IMG/VR virus record: IMGVR_UViG_3300019093_000014
Span: 1 to 54,391 of that record
Strand: one strand, 5' to 3'
Source: a virus
Length of the DNA: 54,391 bases
Position 1 is the stretch's first letter, and the number at the start of each line of letters is the position of its first letter. Under the pieces are notes generated by a model, which saw nothing but the letters and a program-made list of their open reading frames with translations, was not told where the DNA came from and searched no databases. Positions 7,583 to 16,245 of the stretch are shown here, piece by piece. Both the position numbers and the translations under genes were made by a program.

Positions 7583-9586
7583 ATGGATAAACATGTTTGG
7601 TTAGCAGAAAACGTTCTACCAAAAAACGACGGAACTGCACCTAGGAAAAAAAATCTTCAAAGCGTTACCTTTGAAAACGTAACTAGAAAAACTAGATTAA
7701 CTCTTTGTATTTTAGGGTGTTGGGGAATATATTTTCCTCCCTATAACCTAGCAAGATTATCTGGACTAACCAGAGCTGCTGGATTTAAAACCATTGTCTA
7801 TGATTTTAATGTTGATAGTCACCATAGGCTAAAACAATTTAATCTAGATGGCGCATGGGACGCCAATAACCACTACTATTGGTTTGAGGAAGATTATTTT
7901 AATAGATTACACTCTACACTAGAACCAATTTTAAGAGAGTATATAGATAAAATATTAGCTGATGACTCAGATATTATAGGATTTAGTCTATACGATACAA
8001 ATGTAGTGCCCACAGAATGGCTAATAAAAGAAATTAAAAAAATCAAACCAAATGTTAAAATTATAGTAGGTGGTCCAAATTGTCAAATGCCTGAATACAA
8101 TCCTTGTAAAGAAATTGACCATTATGTAATAGGCGAGGGTGAACAGGTACTAATTGATTTTTTAGAAAAATTTGAGAACAATGAACCTATATTAGATAGA
8201 AAATTAGGATCAGCATATAGCGATACAAGAATTGATATTGATAGTCTGCCATTACCAGATTATTCTGATTATGATTTTTCAAAATATACTAGTAGCTATG
8301 GGATAAGTGCAGAATTAAGCAGAGGTTGCGTAGCAAAATGCAGCTTTTGTAGAGAAACTTGGTTTTGGAAATATAGAAATAGAACTTCTGTAAGTATCTT
8401 AGATGAAGTTGAAGATCAATATAAAAAATATGGTATTAGCTTTATTTGGTTTATTGACAGCTTAGTCAACGGCAATCTTAAGGAACTTAGAGAATTTGTC
8501 AAAGGTGTTGTAGCAAGAGGATTAGATATTAAGTGGATGGGGTACTCTCGATGCGATGGGAGAATGGATTTAGAATATTTTCAAGACCTTAAAGCTGGTG
8601 GATGCGTTAATCTAAGTTTTGGAGTAGAATCTGGCAGTCAACATGTGTTAGACATGATGAGAAAAAAGGTTAAATTAAAAGAAATAAATGAAAATTTAAT
8701 TAATAGTAAAAAAGTAGGTATTTATAATCATGTTAATTGGATTGTTGGAGCCCCTGGGGAAACTATTCAAGCCATGGCCCATAGTCTGAATCTTATCTGG
8801 AATCATAGAAAAAATATTGATGGGATAAGCCCCGGTGCTACGTTAGGTGATAGCGCATTAACTGACTATGAATTCAACAGAGATCGATATGATATGAGCC
8901 CAACTGATCAGCTATTTTTAGGAAAGTGGTGGTCATTAGATTGGACTAATACTAAGCTTCATCGTTTCATAAGACTCAAATATTTTAATCTTTGGTTATT
9001 TTTATGTTCTGATAAAAAATACGGAGTTGTAAATAATAATCAAAATAGACCATTGATGCAAAATGACTATGAATTAGTGTTTGGGGATGATGTTTTTCTT
9101 GTGGATCAATTGGAATACGAAGAGTGGGATCACATGGTCATTAAACCAAATTTAGGAGTATTTGCAGATACTGTAGTAAATGAAATGTTCGGTGTTTTAC
9201 GTATGCTTTGGAGAGCCAAAGGAGCATATAGGATAAGCTTTTCTTTTGATAAGACCAAAGATAAAACAGAATTTGGTGAGTATATAAGCGATAACTTTGA
9301 TGCAAATATTGTATTTCAAATAGATCAAAATGGAATTTGGTCCAGTAAGCAAGAATATAAATTTCATCACGAGGGTGAATGGTGGTTAAAAGGCACTAAG
9401 TCTTTTCATTGTAAATGGGAAGGTCACGGTAAATGGTATGAAGATGCAAATTTATCTGAATCAACTACTACTTTTTTTGAAGGTAGCTCAGAAGGGGATA
9501 ATGAGTTAATATCATTAAAACATAGAGCTGGTGATAAAATAGTATCTGGGCAAACTAAAAAAGTGTTTATTATGGAAGTTATTTAG
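7583..9586 (+). CDS. B12-binding-domain radical SAM enzyme
   Basis: A 667-aa protein. Residues about 35-200 form a cobalamin-binding-like Rossmann domain: LTLCILGCWGIYFPPYNLAR, GFKTIVYDFN, DIIGFSLYDTN and KIIVGGPNCQ. The classical DxHxxG His motif for base-off B12 is not evident. Residues about 235-450 are the radical SAM core, with SRGCVAKCSFC giving the CxxxCxxC cluster motif. Supporting features are FIWFIDSLVNGN, LSFGVESGSQHVLDMM and NWIVGAPGETIQ. The family includes methylases of unactivated carbons and other SAM-radical enzymes. The last 150 residues are Trp/Gly-rich beta-like sequence (WWLKGTKSFHCKWEGHGKW) that I cannot place. The ATG directly follows a late promoter, giving an apparently leaderless mRNA. 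The 3' end overlaps the convergent gene by eight bases. Confidence 0.85.
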   Translation: MDKHVWLAENVLPKNDGTAPRKKNLQSVTFENVTRKTRLTLCILGCWGIYFPPYNLARLSGLTRAAGFKTIVYDFNVDSHHRLKQFNLDGAWDANNHYYWFEEDYFNRLHSTLEPILREYIDKILADDSDIIGFSLYDTNVVPTEWLIKEIKKIKPNVKIIVGGPNCQMPEYNPCKEIDHYVIGEGEQVLIDFLEKFENNEPILDRKLGSAYSDTRIDIDSLPLPDYSDYDFSKYTSSYGISAELSRGCVAKCSFCRETWFWKYRNRTSVSILDEVEDQYKKYGISFIWFIDSLVNGNLKELREFVKGVVARGLDIKWMGYSRCDGRMDLEYFQDLKAGGCVNLSFGVESGSQHVLDMMRKKVKLKEINENLINSKKVGIYNHVNWIVGAPGETIQAMAHSLNLIWNHRKNIDGISPGATLGDSALTDYEFNRDRYDMSPTDQLFLGKWWSLDWTNTKLHRFIRLKYFNLWLFLCSDKKYGVVNNNQNRPLMQNDYELVFGDDVFLVDQLEYEEWDHMVIKPNLGVFADTVVNEMFGVLRMLWRAKGAYRISFSFDKTKDKTEFGEYISDNFDANIVFQIDQNGIWSSKQEYKFHHEGEWWLKGTKSFHCKWEGHGKWYEDANLSESTTTFFEGSSEGDNELISLKHRAGDKIVSGQTKKVFIMEVI

Positions 9587-10955
9587 ATTCTATTATTTTT
9601 CTAATATTTCTACAATAGCAATCTTGCCCTAAAACTAATGTACCCACTGGCAAAGTATTTAAAAACCCTTTATAAAACTCTGTAGCCTTTTTCATTCCAA
9701 ACACAGTATTAGTAAAATCTGTAGCAAAAATATTACTAATATTAATTGCTGTCTTATCTACAAAATATTCCACTAAGCTAGTTGGGTGTTGTATGATATC
9801 AGCATTTGCAAATTTTACATTAACATTTCTAAATTTATCTATTAACTTATCAAAATTTAATTTACCCATAAAATATTCTTGAGTAATTTTAAAACTATTA
9901 TGAAAATCTAAAGTAAATTTTCCTTCTTTTCCAAAAACTTTATTTTGAAAAATTTTAAAATTGTCTTTATATGTAAAAGATTTTATTAAATCTTCTATAG
10001 GTTCGTTGTTATCATATATGTATTTGATCCATTCAATACTTAACGGGTTAAAATCATAAATGACAAGTTGACCGTTTTCGTTTATATTTCCCCTAAATAA
10101 TGTATCTAAAAATTTAAATCCAGCTGCTGGCAAAGCTATAGTATCAAATTTTTCTCCCATGAGTTCAAGGTCCATATTTTCACTATTCAATAACCATATT
10201 TGATCTTTAATAGATTTACATTGATTAATCAAGTTTTTTTGATTAGCATTTGCTTCGGGGTCGATATCTAATGTGGTTAATCCTTTAAAAAATCTTTCAG
10301 AATTATCTTCTGGATAGTAGTACGTTCTTTTATCTCTAACAGATTTAGGCCAATTTATTATATCAAAATCATTTCTAGCAGCAGTATCAATAAAATGCCA
10401 TCCTTGTTTGGCGTGGAATTGTTCTTTATATTCCCCATTAAATTTTATCCATAAAGGAGTATAGTCATCATGAAAATTTTCAACACTTCGTTCTATGACA
10501 GGAAGCTCTTTTGTTGTTCCAAACCATCCTCCAAATTTAGGAGAACCTGCCTTAATCCATTTTTTTGTATCAACTAATAAAAATTGATGATGTAACTCAT
10601 ACCATTTATCTTTCCAATCTAATACGTGAGCTGCTACAAAATAGTTTGGATTATTTTTTATTATTTCTTTTATTTCAAATAAGACGGACATGTCAAAAAT
10701 ACGTACACCTCCTGCAATCAACAAAACATGATCATATTCATTTGACAAATCATATAACGCGGTTTCAATGTTTATCGATTGATGTATGTCTATTGGGGGA
10801 TTTTTATCATTTGATAGTTGTTGAAATCTTAACGCATAAAATGTAGTAAACTCCATCATTCTATCCTCTAATTCATCATGTTTTAGGGCATCACTTGGAA
10901 AAATACAAATAGCTAGGTTTACGTCATTAATAAATGGTTCGGTAATTATGTTCAT
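9579..10955 (-). CDS. Unknown two-part protein (458 aa) in the radical SAM operon
   Basis: I do not recognise a family with confidence. The N-terminal half (LAICIFPSDALK, then YDHVLLIAGGVRIFDMSVLF, then YFVAAHVLDWKDKW) has the strand-helix alternation of a sugar-transferase or Rossmann fold, with no clear DxD motif. The C-terminal half (FDTIALPAAGFKFLDTLFRG, GQLVIYDFNPLSIEWIKY, NIFATDFTNTVFGM, VLGQDCYC) is reminiscent of a SAM-dependent methyltransferase, but the glycine-rich loop is unconvincing. It is the last gene of a tightly overlapping minus-strand operon: its ATG overlaps the stop of the hydroxylase gene by four bases. This suggests it acts on the same substrate as the hydroxylase and radical SAM enzymes. 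Confidence 0.7.
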   Translation of the reverse strand: MNIITEPFINDVNLAICIFPSDALKHDELEDRMMEFTTFYALRFQQLSNDKNPPIDIHQSINIETALYDLSNEYDHVLLIAGGVRIFDMSVLFEIKEIIKNNPNYFVAAHVLDWKDKWYELHHQFLLVDTKKWIKAGSPKFGGWFGTTKELPVIERSVENFHDDYTPLWIKFNGEYKEQFHAKQGWHFIDTAARNDFDIINWPKSVRDKRTYYYPEDNSERFFKGLTTLDIDPEANANQKNLINQCKSIKDQIWLLNSENMDLELMGEKFDTIALPAAGFKFLDTLFRGNINENGQLVIYDFNPLSIEWIKYIYDNNEPIEDLIKSFTYKDNFKIFQNKVFGKEGKFTLDFHNSFKITQEYFMGKLNFDKLIDKFRNVNVKFANADIIQHPTSLVEYFVDKTAINISNIFATDFTNTVFGMKKATEFYKGFLNTLPVGTLVLGQDCYCRNIRKIIESK

Positions 10956-11641
10956 AGTTGTTTTAAAGATTCACTTATAAGAGGTTGTATATTGAGACAA
11001 GTTTCCCCATGAATAATTAAATGATATCTATTTTTATCACTATTATTCCAAACAGCATGTTTGATTCCTAAATCTAAAATAAATCCTCTTCCTGGTTTAA
11101 AAGGAACTATTCCGTAATTTTCAAAAACAAATTCACAATCATCGGGGTTGGTCAGTGCAAAATTAAAAGGCCCAAATATCCGCCCGGTTCCATCAGTATG
11201 TGGCATTATATAACCATTAGGCGATAATTTCATAATCCTAATTCTGCCATAGTTCTTAAATGGAAGGGATTTGATAAACTCTGTTAATTTAGGGATTAAT
11301 TTACAAACACTTGTCCAAGTGTAACCGGCATCATCTTGGCTTTTAAAGCCGTATTGACTAAAATCTTCTGTTTTATCGTATTCGATTCCATGAATTGTCA
11401 CTGATTGCCAACCTTCATGTCCGTACGATTTAAATTTATCTTTACTTCTATGAAAAACAAAATAATCATCTAGAATAGTTAACTCATCTAAAAATTCTTG
11501 TTCGAAATAGTTATTGACAAATAAAGGTGCCCAAGGCCAATCACTCTGCCAAATATTCATTGGGACATTCTTAGGGACCCAATTATTTTTTTTATTTTTG
11601 AAAAAAAATTCTTTTAATTCTTCATTCATTTTATTAATCAC
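10952..11641 (-). CDS. Aspartyl/asparaginyl beta-hydroxylase-like 2-oxoglutarate oxygenase
   Basis: A 229-aa protein resembling the Asp/Asn beta-hydroxylase family: iron and 2-oxoglutarate dependent enzymes that hydroxylate a protein side chain or small molecule. The Fe ligands are visible as MPHTDGTGR (HxD, about residues 146-148) and GIKHAVWNNSD (distal His, about 195). A following Arg (KNRYHLIIHG) can bind 2-oxoglutarate. YGRIRIMKLSPNGYIMPHTD is the family core. The first codon in frame is a GTG at 11641 that overlaps the upstream stop (GTGA); an ATG four codons later at 11629 is an alternative, and neither has a clear Shine-Dalgarno. It is coupled on both sides to genes of the radical SAM operon, so hydroxylation is probably one step of the same pathway. 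Confidence 0.8.
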   Translation of the reverse strand: MINKMNEELKEFFFKNKKNNWVPKNVPMNIWQSDWPWAPLFVNNYFEQEFLDELTILDDYFVFHRSKDKFKSYGHEGWQSVTIHGIEYDKTEDFSQYGFKSQDDAGYTWTSVCKLIPKLTEFIKSLPFKNYGRIRIMKLSPNGYIMPHTDGTGRIFGPFNFALTNPDDCEFVFENYGIVPFKPGRGFILDLGIKHAVWNNSDKNRYHLIIHGETCLNIQPLISESLKQL

Positions 11642-12702
11642 ACTTGTTCTAGAATAATTTTTATTGTTTTATTTTTTTTAAGTTGAAATTCGCCATCATC
11701 GTCAAAATTTCTAACATTTTCATTATTTTTAATAATTGGGTGTTTTTTGTCAAAAACTGGCACCTTAGAAATTGAAACATCTGTTCCACAATGACATATA
11801 TGCTGTACACAAATTTCTGCTGTTACAGGTAATTCATTTTTTTCATGTTCATTAATATGAAACAAATCACCGCCTTGGAAACAATTACCTTTTTTAACCC
11901 AGCCCTCGAAACTTATAAAAAGACTTTCTAAACCAATATTACATGCCCACCCTCTAAAATCATTTTGTTCTGCGTTAATTAAAACGTTTGTATCACCGTG
12001 TTGATCCATGGTTCCGTCGTCATAATAAAATTCAGAATGTCCTAGTTTGCTTTTGTATTTAGGATTATTAGTCAAATATTTGTATATTGAAGCACTTTTT
12101 CCTACATTATTCTTAAACCATTCTTCCTGTTCGTCAGTATAATTGTTTCCTATAACTTTACCGGCCATTTCTGATAAAATTCTCACAGGTTCTACTTTTA
12201 TAAATGGACAATTCATATATTCATTAAATCTCTCAACACATTGGTCCCAATAACGATTGTCCATCATAATCCTAATAGCTACATGAGTATGGTTTGACGC
12301 TTTAATTGCCTTATCTAATAAAAATTTATCTTCAAATTGCGGATGATAACTAAAACAAATATAGCTTAGATAAGGAGCTATTTCATCCCAGTAACTAACA
12401 CTTCTGACACCATTACTTGTTATGCCAACACTATTGCCTGAATCATAAAATATTTTAACAAGTTCTCGAAAAAATGGACTTAGTGTAGGCTCGCCACCGG
12501 ATATAGAACAATGAATTGATTTGTATCTGTTTATTAATCGATTAATGAAAGATTTAGCCTTTTCCCAATCATAATGATGATTTGTTCCGGCATGAAGGGA
12601 GGGAGGGCAGTAATCACATTGGTTAGTACATATGTTATTGATCACCCAAGTCAACTGCATAATGTTTTTTGATTGTCTTATCTGAATGACTTTTTTATCC
12701 AT
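11638..12702 (-). CDS. Radical SAM enzyme with C-terminal auxiliary-cluster cysteines
   Basis: About 354 aa. NNICTNQCDYCPPSLH gives the CxxxCxxC motif near residue 22. ISGGEPTLSPFFREL (GGEP, SAM binding) and SVGITSNGVRS follow in the normal radical SAM order. The C-terminal region has additional Cys: GWACNIG, KKGNCFQGG, and EICVQHICHCGTD (CxxxxCxC). This is consistent with a SPASM/twitch auxiliary iron-sulphur cluster as in peptide-modifying enzymes. The frame is open to 12813, but that would overlap the upstream gene by 119 bases; the ATG at 12702 (MDKKVIQIRQSKN) gives an eight-base overlap like its neighbours. It lies between the 326-aa unknown and the hydroxylase. A peptide or protein substrate is likely by family, but not shown. 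Confidence 0.85.
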   Translation of the reverse strand: MDKKVIQIRQSKNIMQLTWVINNICTNQCDYCPPSLHAGTNHHYDWEKAKSFINRLINRYKSIHCSISGGEPTLSPFFRELVKIFYDSGNSVGITSNGVRSVSYWDEIAPYLSYICFSYHPQFEDKFLLDKAIKASNHTHVAIRIMMDNRYWDQCVERFNEYMNCPFIKVEPVRILSEMAGKVIGNNYTDEQEEWFKNNVGKSASIYKYLTNNPKYKSKLGHSEFYYDDGTMDQHGDTNVLINAEQNDFRGWACNIGLESLFISFEGWVKKGNCFQGGDLFHINEHEKNELPVTAEICVQHICHCGTDVSISKVPVFDKKHPIIKNNENVRNFDDDGEFQLKKNKTIKIILEQV

Positions 12703-13675
12703 GATCCATAATTTCCATATATCTAATTGATTCAAAACTTGTAAATATCTGATCATTCCATGCAAGCTTAGTATCACTATTTGGAACTTGCCAATTTCTT
12801 TGATCAGGATCAAAATCCATAAAATATTTATAATTAGTTATCAATTGTCCAATTTTAAATCGACCAAAACAAAACTTATTTAAATTATCAATAGGCACTT
12901 TCTTTCTTAACTCATAAGGCATATCAGCTAACCATTTTTCTATATGAAGGCCTCTATGATAATCAGAACAGTCAGGACCAAAGTTTATCCAAGTTTCTGC
13001 TGAAAACCTTTCTTGAGGTCTAACTTGATCTCGTTCTATCACTTCTAAATCGTTATCAGCATTGACCTTTAGCCAATCTTTACCTAAAGTGTTATATCCT
13101 AAATAAAGTCCGCCCCATTTAAAATCACGTTGCAACCAAATTTTGTCTGATTCTAGAATAGGTTGAAAAGTATCCTGAGGATAATAATCAACAAGTACTG
13201 CCATATTTGGAAAAGGATTATTATTACTTTTAACAACATCCTCATGTAAATGTATTAATTCGTTTAGTTTTAAAAAATTTTCATGTAACTCTTTTGTCCA
13301 AAAAACTTCGCCTAGCGCTGCTTTTGATTGTAATTCTACCAAATAATTTATTCGATCACCGTATTTTTCAAACTCTTCATGTAATGCATTTAATTCAAAC
13401 TCAGATAACTCACCTTTATTATCAAACCATGGAAGTTTGGAATCATAAATATTGTTTATTTTGATCACACAATCGTAGAGATCTTGTCTAACTCTGTCAA
13501 TATTTTTGTAAGTAGTATTTGTAAATCTATAAGTTAATTTTTTATTTTCATTTACTTGGTTTTTTAGGAATATATTAATCCATCTTCTTGCTAATTTGCT
13601 ATCATATATATTGAAGTATAAAGGATGCATTTCACCAGTTCTAGATATAAATTCTATCTTTAATTTTTTATTCAT
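12695..13675 (-). CDS. Unknown 326-aa protein between radical SAM genes
   Basis: I do not recognise this protein. It is hydrophilic with no signal peptide or membrane segment. Residues about 85-160 are helical and acidic (LSEFELNALHEEFEKYGDRI, LKLNELIHLHEDVV). The C-terminal half is aromatic-rich, with blocks such as DKIWLQRDFKWGGLYLGYNT, SAETWINFGPDCSDYHRGLH and NKFCFGRFKIGQLITNYKYF. It overlaps both flanking radical SAM genes by eight bases, so the ribosome should pass directly between them. That placement suggests a partner, scaffold or substrate-binding protein for the radical SAM enzymes. It has no core-like hydrophobic C-terminal tail or Gly-Gly leader that would mark it as a peptide precursor. 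Confidence 0.7.
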   Translation of the reverse strand: MNKKLKIEFISRTGEMHPLYFNIYDSKLARRWINIFLKNQVNENKKLTYRFTNTTYKNIDRVRQDLYDCVIKINNIYDSKLPWFDNKGELSEFELNALHEEFEKYGDRINYLVELQSKAALGEVFWTKELHENFLKLNELIHLHEDVVKSNNNPFPNMAVLVDYYPQDTFQPILESDKIWLQRDFKWGGLYLGYNTLGKDWLKVNADNDLEVIERDQVRPQERFSAETWINFGPDCSDYHRGLHIEKWLADMPYELRKKVPIDNLNKFCFGRFKIGQLITNYKYFMDFDPDQRNWQVPNSDTKLAWNDQIFTSFESIRYMEIMDHG

Positions 13676-14936
13676 AATGATTCCTTAATATATTATAATA
13701 ATCATTATATACATCTTTGAATTTTATTGGTCTAATGGAATCTAATTTTTCAATATAATCTAATAGATCTAAAAATAAATGACTATTGTCCTGAGAATTC
13801 ATTAAGTCTAACTGAGATTTAATTCTTTTCTGCCAAAATACATGCTGATTTAAAAAATCAAAAGATTCCCAATGGTTTATGATTTGCTTTTTAATTTCCT
13901 TAGGCAATACTGTTAAAGACAGGTATTTTGGCCAATGTGTAAATCCAACATAAAATAACCCAAAATGCTTTACCCCAATTTTTTTAAATTTTTGATCAAC
14001 TAATTTCATAGCAAAATTAGGCAAATTATAAACATTCATTGCATGTACAGTTGTTAAAATATTAACTTTTATATTGTTAGGGGAATTATCTAAAATTTTT
14101 AGGTTTTCGTATATTGTTGCCCAATCAGCAGGGTACCTAACATATTCGTTTCTTTCTGCCCAATCATCAATACTAAGTGAAAGCTCAACACCTTTAAATT
14201 TCTTCCATAGATCAAAAAATTTATCTTTTAATACTGTAGCATTAGTATGATATCTTAAAACAATATGTTCACAATCTCCAGTATCAACAAGATATTTTAT
14301 AAATGCTTCGTGATCTTTAATTAATAACGGTTCGCCACCCCCAAAAATGATATGTTTAATATCAGGTGCAAGATATTGTAAACTTTCCTGATTATGTTCT
14401 AAATGAAACCAATCAAACATTTTTGTATCGTCAATACTATTTGCTTTAAATTCCCAGTCTGATTTAGCCGTAGGATATACTAATATTTCGCTTAATTTTT
14501 TACTATCATTTAACCACTTACTGCTGTCCATCGGTCTGCACATAACGCATTGTAAATTACAAGTATTTCCAATTCTTAAATCTAAAGTTATGGGGTTAGT
14601 ATCAACAGATCCGTCTTCTTTGGTATTTTTTATTAAATTTTCTACAAACTCTTGTCCTAAGTTATTAATCCATAATTTATTTTCTATTTGACGATGACTT
14701 ATAATACCACTATCTTCTTCACTCCAGCAAGTGGAGCACTGACTGATTCTTTCCCCATTTAAAAAAGATATTCTTGCTTTTTTAAAATTTTCACTATTCC
14801 AAATCATTATAGGAGATTGATTATTTAAATTTAATCCAACTTCTGGTTTAGCTACACAACATAGTGGTACTTCGCCACTATTGTATGACGCAAAATGAAT
14901 CCATGGCTGAATACAAAAATTCTTTTTATCTAACAT
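13668..14936 (-). CDS. Twitch/SPASM-type radical SAM enzyme, permuted domain order (copy 1)
   Basis: A 422-aa protein. The first 80 residues carry the Cys pattern of a SPASM/twitch cluster domain: FCIQPWIHF, VPLCCVAKPE, MIWNSENFKKARISFL and ISQCSTCWSEE. In most SPASM enzymes this domain follows the core; here it precedes it. The radical SAM core starts near residue 120 with DLRIGNTCNLQCVMC (CxxxCxxC). IIFGGGEPLLIKDH (GGEP) and a strand-helix series follow (VVLR-type YHTNAT, VELSLSIDDWAERNEYVRYP). The C-terminus is helical with no Cys-rich domain. It is a paralogue of the next gene upstream (14926-16245), sharing the same order of motifs. Overlaps of 8 and 11 bases link it to its neighbours. 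Confidence 0.85.
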   Translation of the reverse strand: MLDKKNFCIQPWIHFASYNSGEVPLCCVAKPEVGLNLNNQSPIMIWNSENFKKARISFLNGERISQCSTCWSEEDSGIISHRQIENKLWINNLGQEFVENLIKNTKEDGSVDTNPITLDLRIGNTCNLQCVMCRPMDSSKWLNDSKKLSEILVYPTAKSDWEFKANSIDDTKMFDWFHLEHNQESLQYLAPDIKHIIFGGGEPLLIKDHEAFIKYLVDTGDCEHIVLRYHTNATVLKDKFFDLWKKFKGVELSLSIDDWAERNEYVRYPADWATIYENLKILDNSPNNIKVNILTTVHAMNVYNLPNFAMKLVDQKFKKIGVKHFGLFYVGFTHWPKYLSLTVLPKEIKKQIINHWESFDFLNQHVFWQKRIKSQLDLMNSQDNSHLFLDLLDYIEKLDSIRPIKFKDVYNDYYNILRNHYE

Positions 14937-16245
14937 TATTCATCCAAAAATATAATCTTTGATCAACATCTTCTAAATTTTGAGATCTTTCTCTATCCAA
15001 CGATTCAGTATAAATTTTAAATCTCTGAACTTCCTCACTCCAGTTTATGTTCCTAGGTTTTTGTAAAAGACCTATTATTCCTTGAAGACTGTTCATTGTT
15101 GCTTCAGGATGATAACCCATTTTAGTTTCTTTAAAGTTTAAAATTTCATCCAATGCTTGTTTTCGTAAATCGTCAGGTAATATATCGATATTCAAATGAT
15201 GAGGGTGTATATTGATTAAAAAATCAATAAAAATATTTTTATTATACTTGTTATTTAGATATTCAACCCATTGTAAAATATCTACAATATTAAAAATGTT
15301 GTATACTTGAACTGTAGGTGTTATCCCTAGATGAACTGAAGGAATTTTAACTAACTGCTCAACATTATTACTAATTGCGGACCAATCACTCGGTGATCTA
15401 ATATATTCATTTACTATGCCTATTCCATCAATACTGGCATTTATTTTAATTTCTTTAAACTTTCCAATAATTTCTAACCAATTTTTATTTAAATTAGTAC
15501 AGTTTGTGTTAAAGAATAATAATAAATCGCTTCTATTTGCTTCTATGCATTTTTGCATAAATTTAAAATTATTTTTTATTAACGTTGGTTCTCCCCCGGT
15601 CATATAAACTTTTTTTAATTTTGGTATTAAACTTATAATCTGATCCCACATTATATTGTGGTCAAACCAAACTTGATCTTCCATGACTGTCAATGGAAAT
15701 CTACCAAAAGTTTTCTTCCAAACAGACGCATAATCACTATCCTTTTCATTTAGCTCTATATGTTCCTTTGCTATTTGACTACTGTTCCAAGGATTACACA
15801 TTCTACATTTTAGATTACATAAATTACCAAGTCTTAAATCTAAATAAACAAGATCATCAAAAATATGGCCTTCATTTTCTAATGCTTGATCAATGATATT
15901 TTCTAATTGAGATTCCCCTAATCTCGACGACCATTCTTGATTTGCATGTTGTCGATTACTGGTTCTTCCGCTTTCCTCTTGAAGATAACAAACTTTACAC
16001 CCTTCTATTTTATTATCATTTAACATGTTAATTCTTATAGATTTTAAATCAGAAGAGTTCCATGCATCGCGTACAAAATTATCTTTACAAGAATAAAAAT
16101 TATTATTTTCATTTTTTAATTTATTATGAGATCCTTTAACCATACAGCAATACCTGACAGTAGTATCAGTATTAATCATCAAACTAACAAAAGGAATCGC
16201 ACAAAAACTTTGATTGTTAAAAAGATCTTTTAATTTTTTAGTCAT
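14926..16245 (-). CDS. Twitch/SPASM-type radical SAM enzyme, permuted domain order (copy 2)
   Basis: A 439-aa paralogue of the downstream gene. The N-terminal cluster domain reads FCAIPFVSLM, VRYCCMVKGS, DAWNSSDLKSIRINML and IEGCKVCYLQEES. The core follows with DLRLGNLCNLKCRMC (CxxxCxxC), KVYMTGGEPTLIKNN and IKINASIDGIGIVNEYIRSP. Both copies share the N-terminal cluster, the ISHRQ/TSNRQ segment after it and the (V/I)NEYIR / RNEYVRYP block. They therefore come from one duplication but have diverged widely, suggesting different substrates or successive steps. Proteins of this type are found, from memory, in marine phage genomes as 'twitch domain radical SAM'. The 5' end overlaps the upstream glycosyltransferase gene by eight bases. 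Confidence 0.85.
   Translation of the reverse strand: MTKKLKDLFNNQSFCAIPFVSLMINTDTTVRYCCMVKGSHNKLKNENNNFYSCKDNFVRDAWNSSDLKSIRINMLNDNKIEGCKVCYLQEESGRTSNRQHANQEWSSRLGESQLENIIDQALENEGHIFDDLVYLDLRLGNLCNLKCRMCNPWNSSQIAKEHIELNEKDSDYASVWKKTFGRFPLTVMEDQVWFDHNIMWDQIISLIPKLKKVYMTGGEPTLIKNNFKFMQKCIEANRSDLLLFFNTNCTNLNKNWLEIIGKFKEIKINASIDGIGIVNEYIRSPSDWSAISNNVEQLVKIPSVHLGITPTVQVYNIFNIVDILQWVEYLNNKYNKNIFIDFLINIHPHHLNIDILPDDLRKQALDEILNFKETKMGYHPEATMNSLQGIIGLLQKPRNINWSEEVQRFKIYTESLDRERSQNLEDVDQRLYFWMNNVR

Noticed and set aside
7531-7584. N-terminal extension of the SGNH-like protein from the ATG at 7584
   Set aside because: The late promoter lies inside this stretch, and the GDS motif is normally within the first ten residues, so the ATG at 7530 is the better start.
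12703-12813. 37-residue N-terminal extension of the radical SAM gene 11638
   Set aside because: It would overlap the upstream gene by 119 bases. The ATG at 12702 gives the short overlap typical of this operon and keeps the cluster motif at a normal distance from the start.
12825-12832. TATAAATA on the minus strand inside the 326-aa gene
   Set aside because: It encodes Tyr-Lys-Tyr in a tightly overlapping operon and lies more than 120 bases from the next start. In such AT-rich DNA this is expected by chance, though an internal late promoter cannot be excluded.
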